64,000 nucleotides of DNA from Muribaculaceae bacterium Isolate-037 (Harlan) (GCA_003762615.1 RIAZ01000007.1:62001-126000); one strand, 5' to 3'; counted from the stretch's first letter, positions 26,096 to 35,413 are shown. Numbers and translations are program-made. Notes: generated from the sequence alone by a model not told the origin.

Positions 26096-28255
26096 TCACG
26101 ATATTTGCGACCAGTCAACAGTACGGGCAAAACGCATGGAAAGTTCCGATGCCATAACCGACACCCAGAAATGATCCACCGGCAACGGCGTCATATCCCC
26201 CTGCATTGCCGGAGTAGCCACGCATCCAGGAGCCAGCAACGACGGATTGCCACGCAAAACGGCGAGAGCCGCCTCCCGCGCACGCGTAAGTATCTGCCCG
26301 TCGCGTGCCAGATCCGCCACTTTCAGGTTGAACGCCAGACCACTCTGCTGCGTGCCTTCCATGTCGCCCGGCCCGCGTATCTTCATATCCGCCTCAGATA
26401 TGAGGAAACCGTCGGTCGTCTCTGTCATTATGGCAAGACGTTTCTTCGTGTCAGCCCCCGATTTTATCTTACCCATCAATATGCAGTAGCTTTGGTCGGC
26501 TCCACGCCCCACCCTACCGCGAAGCTGATGCAGCTGCGACAGTCCGAACCTCTCGGCATTCTCTATCACCATCACAGATGCGTTAGGCACATTCACGCCT
26601 ACCTCTATGACCGTCGTTGCCACCATGATACGTGCCTCTCCTCTCACGAAGATATCCATCTGATGATCTTTCTCCGCAGGTTTCATCTTGCCATGCACAA
26701 AACATACGCGATAGCCGGGGAATGTGTCGCACGTGCGCTGATAGCCCTCCTCCAGACTTTTCAGATCCAGTTTCTCATTCTCCTCTATAAGGGGATATAC
26801 GATATAGATCTGGCGTCCGGCACGTAGTTCACGGAATATCAGGCGGTCAACTTCCATCCGGTTTGAATCGTAGCGGAGCAATGTAGTGATCGGCTTCCTT
26901 CCCGGGGGCAACTCATCTATAACCGACACCTCAAGATCGCCATACACCGTCATCGCAAGCGTGCGCGGAATCGGTGTGGCGGTCATCACAAGGACGTGGG
27001 GCACCTTCTCCGACTTATGCCACAGTTTACCACGCTGCGCCACTCCGAAACGATGCTGCTCGTCGATCACGACAAGTCCAAGAAGATGAAACTGTACGCT
27101 ATCCTCTATCAAGGCATGAGTGCCTACGATTATGTCAATCTCTCCCGACAAAAGACCCGCATGAATCTCCCTGCGGGCTGCCGCACGAGTGGATCCGGTC
27201 AGCAACGCCACCTTCACCCCAATCGGACGCGCCCACTCCGTAAGCGATGCGAAATGCTGCTGCGCAAGAATCTCGGTGGGAGCCATCAATGCTGCCTGAC
27301 AACCGTTGTCTACAGCCATGAGCATCGACATGAACGCCACCATCGTCTTCCCCGAACCGACATCACCCTGCAAAAGACGGTTCATCTGTCTGCCTGTCTT
27401 CATATCGGCACGTATCTCTTTAAGCACCCTCTTCTGCGCTCCCGTCAGTTGGAACGGCAATACGTTGAAATAAAAACCATTGAATTTATCCCCTATTTTC
27501 GCAAACAGGAATCCCGGAAGTTTTGAGCCGCGCTCCATGGAATAACGCAATATGTGCGCCTCCACATAGAAAAGCTCCTCAAATTTCATGCGCTCCATAG
27601 CTTTCTGAAGCATCTGCGCATTCTCCGGAAAATGCATCTGGCGTATCGCCGACTTGAGGGGCATGAGATTATAGCGTGCCACCACTTCCGGAGGCAACGT
27701 GTCGGTGATACCCTCATAGCCAGGATGAGACAGGAGGTTGAAAACCAAATTCTGCAACAGACGGGTGGTATAGCCACGCTTGCGCATGGTCTCCGTGATG
27801 GAATACACGCCACGGAAACCCGTGGGAGGCTTCGAGGCATCATAGATCTCCACCTCCGGATGCGCTATCGAGTAAGCATTGCGGAAAAGGGTCGGCTTAC
27901 CGAAAATCACGTAATCCACTCCCGGCTTATATGCAGTGGAGAAAGTGGTTATTTTTGAGAACCATACGGTCTCCATCATCTTCTTGCCGTCGGAGAAAAC
28001 ACCGATAAGGCGTTTGCGCGCACCCTCACCATCTGTATGGAAATTTATGAACTGTCCTTTTATCTGTATGGCAGGCATATCGGTGCCAGACAACTCTGAA
28101 ATCGCATAAAAACGGCTCCGATCAATATGCCGGAAGGGGAAATAGTAAAGGAGGTCGCGAAATGTCGCAACCCCTAACTCGGAGGCAAGCACCTTTGCAC
28201 GTGCATCGCCTACCCCTTTAAGAAATTTTATGTCGGTTTCAAAGAAATTTGACAT
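26096..28255 (-). CDS. recG: ATP-dependent DNA helicase RecG
   Basis: 719 residues, full length. The N-terminal wedge domain starts FLKGVGDARAKVLASELGVATFRDLLYYFPFRHIDRS. Helicase motifs are LTGAQKRVLKEI, LLQGDVGSGKTMVAFMSM, ALMAPTEILAQQHFASL, IIVGTHALIEDSV, VVIDEQHRFGVAQR, VMTATPIPRTLAMT, MVATTVIEVGVNVPNASVMVIENAERFGLSQLHQLRGRVGR. It remodels stalled forks and recombination intermediates. It follows ispD by 28 bp on the same strand, so it is probably co-transcribed with fabG and ispD. Confidence 0.97.
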   Translation of the reverse strand: MSNFFETDIKFLKGVGDARAKVLASELGVATFRDLLYYFPFRHIDRSRFYAISELSGTDMPAIQIKGQFINFHTDGEGARKRLIGVFSDGKKMMETVWFSKITTFSTAYKPGVDYVIFGKPTLFRNAYSIAHPEVEIYDASKPPTGFRGVYSITETMRKRGYTTRLLQNLVFNLLSHPGYEGITDTLPPEVVARYNLMPLKSAIRQMHFPENAQMLQKAMERMKFEELFYVEAHILRYSMERGSKLPGFLFAKIGDKFNGFYFNVLPFQLTGAQKRVLKEIRADMKTGRQMNRLLQGDVGSGKTMVAFMSMLMAVDNGCQAALMAPTEILAQQHFASLTEWARPIGVKVALLTGSTRAAARREIHAGLLSGEIDIIVGTHALIEDSVQFHLLGLVVIDEQHRFGVAQRGKLWHKSEKVPHVLVMTATPIPRTLAMTVYGDLEVSVIDELPPGRKPITTLLRYDSNRMEVDRLIFRELRAGRQIYIVYPLIEENEKLDLKSLEEGYQRTCDTFPGYRVCFVHGKMKPAEKDHQMDIFVRGEARIMVATTVIEVGVNVPNASVMVIENAERFGLSQLHQLRGRVGRGADQSYCILMGKIKSGADTKKRLAIMTETTDGFLISEADMKIRGPGDMEGTQQSGLAFNLKVADLARDGQILTRAREAALAVLRGNPSLLAPGCVATPAMQGDMTPLPVDHFWVSVMASELSMRFARTVDWSQIS

Positions 28256-28283
28256 ACGTCACATCTGCCGCAACAATCATTCG

Positions 28284-28976
28284 TCACCGCTGCCGCAACA
28301 ACAGTGAGGCTATCTCAATATCGCCCGGATTTGTAACCTTCATATTGGCATGGTCGCCGTCAAACAATGCTGTCACATTCCCTGCCGCTTCTGTAGCGGA
28401 GGCATCGTCTGAAAACACAGTGTCCGGGAAACGCTGATACGCCCCCTTCAACACTGCAGCGCGGAACACCTGCGGCGTCTGCACCGCTACGTATTCCGAA
28501 CGGTCTACAGCCTCATTCCCGGCATCGGTCACGCGTCGCAACGAATCAGTGACTGCCACTGCCGGTACTGCCGCGCCGGATTCTGCTCCGGCAACCCATC
28601 CACGCGAGATGATTCCTGTGCTGACCAACGGACGGGCGGCATCATGCACCGCCACAAGCACATTGTCAGCCATCGGCACACCCTCAAGACCATTTATCAC
28701 GGAGGCTGTCCTTGATGCGCCGCCACCCCTCACCACATGAGGCACATGGTCTTCCGGAGGAAGCTGCGACATCAGCTCATCCCACATACCTACGTAATCG
28801 GGATGCACCACAAGAATAATGCGGGTGGAGGAATCCGCCTCATGAAAGGCTTTCATCGACCACCACGCCATAGGACGCCCATTAAGCGGGCGGAACTGTT
28901 TGGGAAGACCCCCTCCAAGACGGGATCCGGTTCCGCCAGCTACTATGATAGCGTATTTTTCAAAATTCTCGTCCAC
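28284..28976 (-). CDS. ispD: 2-C-methyl-D-erythritol 4-phosphate cytidylyltransferase
   Basis: 230 residues. Third step of the MEP isoprenoid pathway: CTP plus MEP gives CDP-ME. The nucleotide-binding IIVAGGTGSRLGGGLPKQFRPLNGRPM is at residues 10-36, HDAARPLVSTGII near 110 and QTPQVFRAAVLKGAYQRF near 155, followed by FSDDASATEAAG. The gene lies 6 bp after fabG on the same strand, giving an operon fabG-ispD-recG. Confidence 0.94.
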   Translation of the reverse strand: MDENFEKYAIIVAGGTGSRLGGGLPKQFRPLNGRPMAWWSMKAFHEADSSTRIILVVHPDYVGMWDELMSQLPPEDHVPHVVRGGGASRTASVINGLEGVPMADNVLVAVHDAARPLVSTGIISRGWVAGAESGAAVPAVAVTDSLRRVTDAGNEAVDRSEYVAVQTPQVFRAAVLKGAYQRFPDTVFSDDASATEAAGNVTALFDGDHANMKVTNPGDIEIASLLLRQR

Positions 28977-28982
28977 GACAGA

Positions 28983-29729
28983 TCACATGTTCATGCCGCC
29001 GTCTACCTGTATCACCTGACCTGACACGTAGCTTGACAAGTCAGATGCAAGGAAGGTGGCAACGTCTGCGATATCCTCCGGTTTTCCGCCGCGACGGAGA
29101 GGAATTTTCTTGCACCATTCCTCACGCACGCTGTCGGGAAGTGCAGCTGTCATGGCTGTCTCGATAAATCCGGGAGCAATTGCATTCGCACGTATGCCAC
29201 GTGAGCCAACCTCCTGAGCGATGCTCTTCGCAAGCGCGATAAGTCCTGCCTTTGAAGCGGCATAGTTTGCCTGACCTGCATTGCCATGAACGCCTACCAC
29301 CGACGCCATGTTGATGATAGAGCCTGAACGCTGGCGCATCATGATTGGAAGCACCGCATGGATGAAGTTGAATGCTGATTTCAGGTTGACTGCAATAACG
29401 GCATCCCACTGAGCCTCAGTCATACGCATCATCAGACCATCCTTTGTGATGCCGGCGTTGTTCACGAGAATGTCAATACGTCCGAAATCCTCTTTTATCT
29501 GATTGACAACCTGTTCTGTCTCTGCAAAATTGGCTGCATTTGACGCGTATGCCTTACATTCCACGCCAAGAGCCTTGATCTCCTCTTCGGTTTTCTTACC
29601 ATTTTCATCGATCACAAGGTCGGTGAATGCTATATTAGCACCTTCAGAAGCGAATTTCAATGCAATCGCCTTACCGATTCCGCGTGCGGCACCGGTGACA
29701 ATGGCGGTTTTACCTTCAAGTAGTTTCAT
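28983..29729 (-). CDS. fabG: 3-oxoacyl-ACP reductase
   Basis: 248 residues, an SDR enzyme that reduces 3-oxoacyl-ACP with NADPH in fatty-acid elongation. It has GKTAIVTGAARGIGKAIALKFASEGANIAFTD with the TGxxxGIG motif, ILVNNAGITKDGLMMRM, the catalytic serine in GSIINMASVVGVHGNAGQANYAASKAGL with YAASK, and the FabG-typical end SSYVSGQVIQVDGGMNM. It starts 204 bp after the stop of the ketoacyl synthase gene; the gap is filled with a CATG palindrome array. No -7 promoter is seen in that gap. Confidence 0.95.
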   Translation of the reverse strand: MKLLEGKTAIVTGAARGIGKAIALKFASEGANIAFTDLVIDENGKKTEEEIKALGVECKAYASNAANFAETEQVVNQIKEDFGRIDILVNNAGITKDGLMMRMTEAQWDAVIAVNLKSAFNFIHAVLPIMMRQRSGSIINMASVVGVHGNAGQANYAASKAGLIALAKSIAQEVGSRGIRANAIAPGFIETAMTAALPDSVREEWCKKIPLRRGGKPEDIADVATFLASDLSSYVSGQVIQVDGGMNM

Positions 29730-29776
29730 TATTGTTATTTTTTTTGGGGTTGTTATTGTTGTTGAGTTTGGTTATA

Positions 29777-29878
29777 TCATGACATCACATGAAAATTTGA
29801 TATCTCATGATATAACATGTTGAATCATGATATATCATGACGATTTGTCGTATCATGTTATAACATGATTTATCATGA
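29777..29878. repeat. 10-bp phased CATG palindrome array between fabH and fabG
   Basis: CATG begins at 29778, 29788, 29806, 29816, 29826, 29836, 29854, 29864 and 29874, so nearly all occurrences are 10 bp apart (two 18-bp steps). Several lie in longer palindromes: TCATGATATATCATGA (29825-29840) and ATCATGTTATAACATGAT (29852-29869) are perfect. The array occupies about half of the 204-bp leader of fabG. It may be an operator array, or form RNA structure in the fabH-fabG transcript. Confidence 0.75.
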
Positions 29879-29933
29879 TACATCAGCCCTTTCCAACGAG
29901 GCTGCATCATGCAGCATCATGCCTAAAAACCTG

Positions 29934-30878
29934 TCAGAATCTGACGATGAAGCAGCCGCAGGAATAGCCACCGCCAAACACCATCAAGGCAGCCTTGTCG
30001 CCTTTCTTGAACTTGTCAAGATTCTGTGTCAGCACAAGTGCAGCCGAGGCCGATCCTGTATTGCCGAGCGTCTCTATATTATTGAGGAAATCATCCAGAG
30101 GCTTGTCAAGCTGATGAGCCACCTGAGCCACTATCCGCTTGTTTGCCTGATGGCATATCAGTTTGTTGATATCCTCAATCTTCAGACCCGTATGACCCAG
30201 TGATTTCTTCAGTGCATATATCATATACTTGCAGGCATGGATAAAGACATCGCGTCCGTCGGGCATCATTATGCCACCCTCTTTCGGACGAAGCTTCACA
30301 CCTTCCGGACCCTTGCCAACGTTGCCGAGTCCCTCGGTGAACACGTCGAGTATCTCGACATCATTCTCCGACTCCCTCTCCTTGCTGATGAAGAATGCCA
30401 CAGCTGCATCCCCCCAGAGGTGTCCTGCCTTATGATCCTTCTCATTGCTGTAATACGTATTGTGCTCCGTACAGATAAGAAGAGCACGCTTAGCCTTTCC
30501 GGAAGCGAAATAACCCTCGATCACCTCAAGTCCGTTGATAAACGATGAGCAAGCCGCCGACACGTACACAGCCTTTGCCCCGCTTATGTCATAGTGCTGC
30601 TGCGCTACGTGGGCGGGAGTGGCAACGGTGTCGTATGCCGCATAACAGGCTGCCACAATCAGATCCACATCCTTTATAGCGTATGGAAGATTACCAAGGG
30701 CATCATCTATTGCGGCAAGTGCCATGGAATCAGCTCCTTCATCAGATGCAGCCTTCGAACGGCTGATTATACCGGTGCGTTGCAGAATCCAACCCGGCTC
30801 AAGACCGTTGAGATTCTCGAAATATTCATTGGTTATTCTTGCGGAGGGCACATAATTGCCCATTGAATTTATATACAT
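29934..30878 (-). CDS. 3-oxoacyl-ACP synthase III (FabH-like ketoacyl synthase)
   Basis: 314 residues, thiolase fold. The catalytic triad is visible: Cys in YVSAACSSFINGLEVIEGYF, His in LICHQANKRIVAQVAHQL and Asn in ETLGNTGSASAALVL. LQRTGIISRSKAASDEGADSMALAAIDDAL near the N-terminus and the glycine-rich C-terminus (FGGGYSCGCFIVRF) are also typical. It could start fatty-acid synthesis from an acyl-CoA, or be a paralogue with another starter. It lies 54 bp after a TetR-family gene on the same strand. Confidence 0.9.
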   Translation of the reverse strand: MYINSMGNYVPSARITNEYFENLNGLEPGWILQRTGIISRSKAASDEGADSMALAAIDDALGNLPYAIKDVDLIVAACYAAYDTVATPAHVAQQHYDISGAKAVYVSAACSSFINGLEVIEGYFASGKAKRALLICTEHNTYYSNEKDHKAGHLWGDAAVAFFISKERESENDVEILDVFTEGLGNVGKGPEGVKLRPKEGGIMMPDGRDVFIHACKYMIYALKKSLGHTGLKIEDINKLICHQANKRIVAQVAHQLDKPLDDFLNNIETLGNTGSASAALVLTQNLDKFKKGDKAALMVFGGGYSCGCFIVRF

Positions 30879-30932
30879 ACTCTGATTTTTTTCATTTTGG
30901 ATATAGGTGCCATTTCCCGATTCGGGAATGCC

Positions 30933-31511
30933 TCATCTTTTCTTTATACCGTTAAGAATTATATCTGACACGTAAGATTTCAGCATCCCTTTATCAATGC
31001 CTTCATCCGAAAGATTATCCCTGATATAAGGCACGTCAAGACCATGAATCGTCTGCGTGATTATCACCGACGCCTGATTAAGATTTGAAATAGCAAACAC
31101 ACCCTGCTCCACCCCCTCCTGAAGAATGCCGCGAAGCATTGCCGTCTCCTTACGGGTTATGATCTTACGTGCTCGGTCCACTTTTCTGACGTCTCTGAAG
31201 AAACCGGCACGCAACGAACCATTACGCGACACAATCTCCCGCATGGCTTCAAAACGGCAATCCACATACTCCATCAGCTTCTCTTCCGGCGTGCATTGGC
31301 GTGCCACTATCAGGCGAAGACGGTTGAGAAGCTGATCTGTCTCGCTCTCTATGACCGCATTGAAAATATCTCGCTTACTTTTGAAATATGTATATATGGT
31401 TCGCCGTCCCTTGTCGGAGGCTGAGGCTATATCGTTCATAGTTGTGTTCTCGACACCTTTCCTTGCGAACAGCTGACGAGCTACCTCTATAAACTTGTCT
31501 CTTGTCTTCAT
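30933..31511 (-). CDS. TetR/AcrR-family transcriptional regulator
   Basis: About 192 residues from MKTRDKFIEVARQLFARKGVENTTMNDIASASDKGRRTIYTYFKSKRDIFNAVI; this is the standard TetR helix-turn-helix (residues ~10-55). An alternative ATG two codons upstream ends at 31517. The C-terminal ligand domain has no assignable ligand. It precedes the FabH-like gene on the same strand, so it may regulate the fatty-acid genes, and the palindromes at 29777-29878 are a possible target (inference only). Confidence 0.9.
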   Translation of the reverse strand: MKTRDKFIEVARQLFARKGVENTTMNDIASASDKGRRTIYTYFKSKRDIFNAVIESETDQLLNRLRLIVARQCTPEEKLMEYVDCRFEAMREIVSRNGSLRAGFFRDVRKVDRARKIITRKETAMLRGILQEGVEQGVFAISNLNQASVIITQTIHGLDVPYIRDNLSDEGIDKGMLKSYVSDIILNGIKKR

Positions 31512-31610
31512 CACCATATTTCGAGAGTTATGCGGTTAGAGATTCTGTCGGAATTGCAAAGAAGCGTTGTAGTGGAAACACTTTGATTGCACATATTCCG
31601 ATTTATTGAG

Positions 31611-31644
31611 CAAATTTAGCAATTTTTTTTGACTTGTCTACAAT
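31611..31644 (-). promoter_or_regulatory. Probable promoter of the tetR-fabH transcript
   Basis: On the minus strand TAAATTTG (31618-31611) matches the -7 consensus; the nearest -33-like ATTG is at 31644-31641 with a 22-bp spacer, slightly long. About 100 nt precede the TetR start codon. Confidence 0.5.
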
Positions 31645-31765
31645 TTTGTAAAATAATTTTTATCCCAGCTTTTAGCCACTGATTTTATTACAAAATTTAT
31701 TTCATTGACATAGTGATATTTATCTAAATATTTACATAATTTAACACATTTTTATCCCAAAATAT

Positions 31766-31796
31766 TTTGCAGATATCAAAAATAGCCGTAACTTTG
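31766..31796 (+). promoter_or_regulatory. Promoter of tRNA-Met
   Basis: TTTG at 31766-31769, a 19-bp spacer and TAACTTTG at 31789-31796, a full consensus match. The tRNA begins 16 bp downstream. Confidence 0.8.
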
Positions 31797-31811
31797 CACT
31801 CGAAATCACAT

Positions 31812-31883
<72 letters not shown>

Positions 31884-31885
31884 CT

Positions 31886-31915
31886 AAAAGCCGATTCCTT
31901 AAGAATCGGCTTTTT
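31886..31915 (+). terminator. Terminator after tRNA-Met
   Basis: AAAAGCCGATTC, a 5-nt loop, and GAATCGGC followed by TTTTTATTTAT: a 12-bp stem with a U-tract directly behind the tRNA. Confidence 0.85.
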
Positions 31916-31936
31916 ATTTATATATCCTTTTTTCAC

Positions 31937-32596
31937 ATGGAAGTTATCTACGAAGACAACCATATTATTGTAATCAACAAGGTGCCCGGTGAAATCGTGC
32001 AAGGCGACAAGACCGGCGACACTCCCCTCTCCGAGATCATCAAGAAATATATTAAAGAGAAATACTGCAAACCGGGCAACGTGTTCTGCGGCGTGGTGCA
32101 TCGCATTGACAGACCTGTGAGTGGGCTTGTAGTATTTGCCAAAACGTCAAAGGCCCTGACACGACTAAACGACATGTTGCGCAAAGGGGAACTGCACAAG
32201 ACTTATTGGGCTCTCGTGCAGGGGCATCTTGAAAAGGAGGAGGACACTCTGAAAAATTTCCTCGTAAGCGACGGCAGAATAAACAAGACCTTTATTGCGG
32301 ACTGCAATGCAAAGGATGCAAAGGAATCAATACTGAAATACCGCACCATTGCCAAAGGCGACAGATATACCTTGCTGGAAATTAACCTAATAACCGGACG
32401 AAAACATCAGATTCGGGCGCAATTGTCAAATATCGGACATCCGATAAAGGGCGACCTGAAATATGGAGCCCGCAGAAGCAATCCCGACGGTGGCATATCC
32501 CTTCTCGCACGCCATATTGAATTCATCCATCCTGTATCGAAGAAGGAGATATCGCTCGACGCTCCCCTACCCTCCGAATTTCAGAAATTCATCTAA
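31937..32596 (+). CDS. RluA-family pseudouridine synthase
   Basis: 219 residues from MEVIYEDNHIIVINKVPGEIVQGDKTGD (ATG at 31937; a longer frame would begin inside the tRNA). The catalytic aspartate lies in VVHRIDRPVSGLVVFAKTSKAL (HRLDRPTSG-type motif), and YTLLEINLITGRKHQIRAQLSNIGHPIKGDLKYGA is the usual C-terminal motif. No S4 domain is present. It isomerises uridine in rRNA or tRNA; the target site cannot be told. It probably depends on read-through from the tRNA promoter or on a weak local promoter. Confidence 0.92.
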   Translation: MEVIYEDNHIIVINKVPGEIVQGDKTGDTPLSEIIKKYIKEKYCKPGNVFCGVVHRIDRPVSGLVVFAKTSKALTRLNDMLRKGELHKTYWALVQGHLEKEEDTLKNFLVSDGRINKTFIADCNAKDAKESILKYRTIAKGDRYTLLEINLITGRKHQIRAQLSNIGHPIKGDLKYGARRSNPDGGISLLARHIEFIHPVSKKEISLDAPLPSEFQKFI

Positions 32597-32644
32597 GCCA
32601 TCCTCTGACAATCTTTAGGATTAACGATAATAATAATAATGGCA

Positions 32645-32700
32645 ACTACATAAAATAATAAAGCCGGATCTTGAGATCCGGCTTTATTATTTTATGTAGT
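32645..32700. terminator. Perfect 56-nt inverted repeat, bidirectional terminator
   Basis: A 26-bp stem without mismatch around a TTGA loop, with core AAGCCGGATC and AT-rich outer parts that give U-rich tails on both strands. It lies between two convergent genes (ends at 32596 and 32725). Confidence 0.88.
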
Positions 32701-32724
32701 TTTATAAAGTATGCTATAGGAATC

Positions 32725-34053
32725 TTACACGAGTTCCTCTTTCATCTCCTCTTCAAGCGATACGGGAATATCTTGGTTGACATTCTTCGAACCGATAATA
32801 GCATAATAGAAGATATAGACGAGCATTGCAAATATCAGCCAGTAGCTTGATACGTAGCCCACACTACGACCGATCCAGTCCTGGATAAACGGCATGATAC
32901 CACCCCCGACAACCATAGTCATGAAAAGACCGGATGCCTTGGCTGTGTATTTGCCGAGACCCTCTGTCGCAAGGTTGAAGATACCGCCCCACATCACTGA
33001 TGTGCAAAGACCGCAAAGGAAAAGGAAGAGCGTCTTCATCGGCACCTCTCCGCTTGTAATGTTGAGTGCGCTGATTTCAGGCGACTGGAATGTGACCTCT
33101 TCCGGAAGGATAATGGCGATAAGCACGAGCACGATTGCCACAGCCGAAGCCGTGATAAGCTGGATGCGGGTGGAGATCTTACCACTGATGACCGAGCTAA
33201 GGAAACGTCCGATAAGCATCATGAGCCAATAAAGTGCGGCAAGGGAGCCGGCAACGGCTGCTGCACCCTCGAAGCTCTCGCGGCTGATCCATGCGTTCAT
33301 CTCGCCGGGGATACCGATCTCGATACCCACATAGAAGAAGATAGCGAGGATCCCGAGCTTACAGTGGCGGAATGAGAGCGGGCTGTGCTCATATTTCACA
33401 TTGCTGAGGTTAGCCTGGGGCTCCTGAATCTTGACAAACGAAATGATGATGAAAGCAAGCACGAAGATCACGATACCGGTCACAACAAGCGGTGCCACAG
33501 ATGCCATGGTTGTTTCTTTGGTAAGAGTACCCACAAGCACACCGACAAACATCGGGGTCAAAGTGCCGGAAAGTGAGTTGAGCGCGCCACCGGTCTGGAT
33601 AAGCTGATTACCCTTGTTACCACCACCGCCGAGGAGGTTAAGCATCGGGTTAACAACCGTATTGAGCATACATACGCAGACACCGCAGACAAGCGCACCG
33701 AGAAGATAGATGAACAGGTTGAGGGTGGTGGGGTTCTCGCCTCCGATTACGATGACATTATCACCGACCACACTTGAGAGCAACTGGATAGCAAGACCAA
33801 TCGCACCTACAGCCAATGCGATGAGCGCAGTCTTCTTATAGCCGTAACGGATAAGCATGTTGCCCGCAGGGATACCCATGAAGAGATAAGCGGTAAAGTT
33901 CATAAGGTTACCAGCCATACCGGCCCAAGCATATCTGAAACCCCAGATATTACCGAACGGAGCCGCCATGTTGGTCACAAAAGAGATCATCGCGAAGATA
34001 AAGAACATCGTGATGATCGCGACAATAGGTCGCTTTTGAGTTGTTTGTGCCAT
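32725..34053 (-). CDS. MFS sugar transporter, FucP/GluP (FHS) type
   Basis: 442 residues, 12 membrane segments. It has FNFTAYLFMGIPAGNMLIRYGYKKTALIAL, LNTVVNPMLNLLGGGGNKGNQLIQTGGALNSLSGTLTPMFVGVL and FYVGIEIGIPGEMNAWIS, features of the fucose/glucose/galactose:H+ symporter (FHS) branch of the MFS. It would import a hexose or related sugar across the inner membrane. The precise sugar is unknown because no catabolic genes are adjacent. Confidence 0.85.
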   Translation of the reverse strand: MAQTTQKRPIVAIITMFFIFAMISFVTNMAAPFGNIWGFRYAWAGMAGNLMNFTAYLFMGIPAGNMLIRYGYKKTALIALAVGAIGLAIQLLSSVVGDNVIVIGGENPTTLNLFIYLLGALVCGVCVCMLNTVVNPMLNLLGGGGNKGNQLIQTGGALNSLSGTLTPMFVGVLVGTLTKETTMASVAPLVVTGIVIFVLAFIIISFVKIQEPQANLSNVKYEHSPLSFRHCKLGILAIFFYVGIEIGIPGEMNAWISRESFEGAAAVAGSLAALYWLMMLIGRFLSSVISGKISTRIQLITASAVAIVLVLIAIILPEEVTFQSPEISALNITSGEVPMKTLFLFLCGLCTSVMWGGIFNLATEGLGKYTAKASGLFMTMVVGGGIMPFIQDWIGRSVGYVSSYWLIFAMLVYIFYYAIIGSKNVNQDIPVSLEEEMKEELV

Positions 34054-34146
34054 AAAGCAGATTTTAAGTTAAGTTAGTATTATTGTTGTTTGGTTTGTAG
34101 TTTTAAGGATAATCGCAACATCTTTAAATATTACTGAAGAGCAATC

Positions 34147-34815
34147 TCAATATTGGCGCGCCCCGAATATTCTTGTCCCGATTCTCACGATATTAGCCCC
34201 CTCATCCACTGCGATTTGCCAATCGCCACTCATCCCCATCGACAGCTTGTCGAATCCTCGCAGCCCGAGGGCGGAATCATCTGCCACCTGATGGAAAATC
34301 TCTGAAATACGATGGAAATCCTCGCGTATCCTATCCTCATCATCCGTATTGGACGCCATTCCCATTATTCCGCAGATATGAGTGCTGGTCAGAGTCTCAA
34401 ACCGCCTTTCCCGGAAATACTCCAGCAATTCCTCCGGATAGAATCCGAATTTTGTCTCCTCCTGAGCCACGTGCACCTGAAGCAGCACATTCGTAACCAC
34501 CCCTGCCTTAGCCGATTCGGAATCAATCAGCTTCAACAGACGCTCGGAATCAACGCTCTCTATCAGCGACGTCTTGCCTACAAGCATCTTCACCTTGTTG
34601 GTCTGAAGATGCCCGATGAAATGCCAGCGTATATCCGATGGTAGCACATCCACCTTCTGAAGAAGTTCCTGCACCCGACTCTCCCCGAAGCATCTCTGCC
34701 CGGCGTCATAAGCCTCCATCACGGCTGATGCCGGATGGAACTTAGACACCGCAACGAGTTCTACTCCCGACGGAATTTCAGAACGTACCTCAACTATATT
34801 TTGAGCTATTCCCAT
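34147..34815 (-). CDS. YggS-family PLP homeostasis protein
   Basis: 222 residues, the normal length. ELVAVSKFHPASAVMEAYDAGQRCFGESRVQELLQK carries the PLP lysine (VSK), WHFIGHLQTNKVKMLVG is the family hallmark, and LSMGMSGDWQIAVDEGANIVRIGTRIFGARQY is the standard C-terminus. It is a non-catalytic PLP-binding barrel that buffers PLP and amino acid pools. It starts 2 bp after the DUF4494 gene, so the two form an operon. Confidence 0.95.
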   Translation of the reverse strand: MGIAQNIVEVRSEIPSGVELVAVSKFHPASAVMEAYDAGQRCFGESRVQELLQKVDVLPSDIRWHFIGHLQTNKVKMLVGKTSLIESVDSERLLKLIDSESAKAGVVTNVLLQVHVAQEETKFGFYPEELLEYFRERRFETLTSTHICGIMGMASNTDDEDRIREDFHRISEIFHQVADDSALGLRGFDKLSMGMSGDWQIAVDEGANIVRIGTRIFGARQY

Positions 34816-34817
34816 TA

Positions 34818-35276
34818 TTATTCCCCCGGTTTTTCTGTTTTATCCGACGACAGGTCAAGCGGATACACGTCCATAAGGGGAGTCTCTGCAATCGATGCTA
34901 TGTCATAGTCAGCCATAGTCCCCTTCATACCCTCCTTGAATCGGGACAAAGCTCCTTCAAGATCTGACGCCTGAGTCAATATGAATGAGGCAGACTTCTT
35001 CTCCACGCCACTCTTCTCATCGAGAGTGATGAAATTCACTTTCACCATATAATATTTGTCGGCACTGTCATCAAAGAATATCTCCGAAATCTTGGTCTTC
35101 TTAACCGCTGATATCGAAAACTCTCCGGAGATGAACGGAGTCATCTCCTCTATGATACGCGCCTCCGCCTCTGTGAAAGAGAGGGCATCCACCAAATAAG
35201 GCTCATTCACTTTCTTTACGGTGCCGTTCTCCATCATCTTGTCGTAACGCACCTTGCATTCAAACCATAATGCCAT
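34818..35276 (-). CDS. DUF4494 domain-containing protein
   Basis: 152 residues from MALWFECKVRYDKMMENGTVKKVNEPYLVDALSFTEAEARIIEEM; a longer frame begins 12 codons earlier but the family, as I recall it, starts at MxxWFECKVRY. No membrane segment or signal peptide is seen; the C-terminal ~15 residues are polar and probably disordered. The function of DUF4494 is unknown; it is a conserved Bacteroidetes cytoplasmic protein. Its pairing with yggS here suggests co-expression only. Confidence 0.85.
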   Translation of the reverse strand: MALWFECKVRYDKMMENGTVKKVNEPYLVDALSFTEAEARIIEEMTPFISGEFSISAVKKTKISEIFFDDSADKYYMVKVNFITLDEKSGVEKKSASFILTQASDLEGALSRFKEGMKGTMADYDIASIAETPLMDVYPLDLSSDKTEKPGE

Positions 35277-35405
35277 GGTAATATCTGTTTTTATACTTAA
35301 ATTTTTTACCAAATCGTTTTACTGGCAAGAATTTATACCATACCAACCAGCTATTAGACCTTAAGGAAAGTCCGGAAAAAATCAAACCCAACGTAAAACT
35401 TATTG

Positions 35406-35413
35406 CAAAGATA
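35406..35413 (-). promoter_or_regulatory. -7 element of the DUF4494-yggS operon
   Basis: The minus strand reads TATCTTTG then CAATAAG, matching TAnnTTTG. No clear -33. The leader to the ATG at 35276 would be about 120 nt. Confidence 0.5.
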
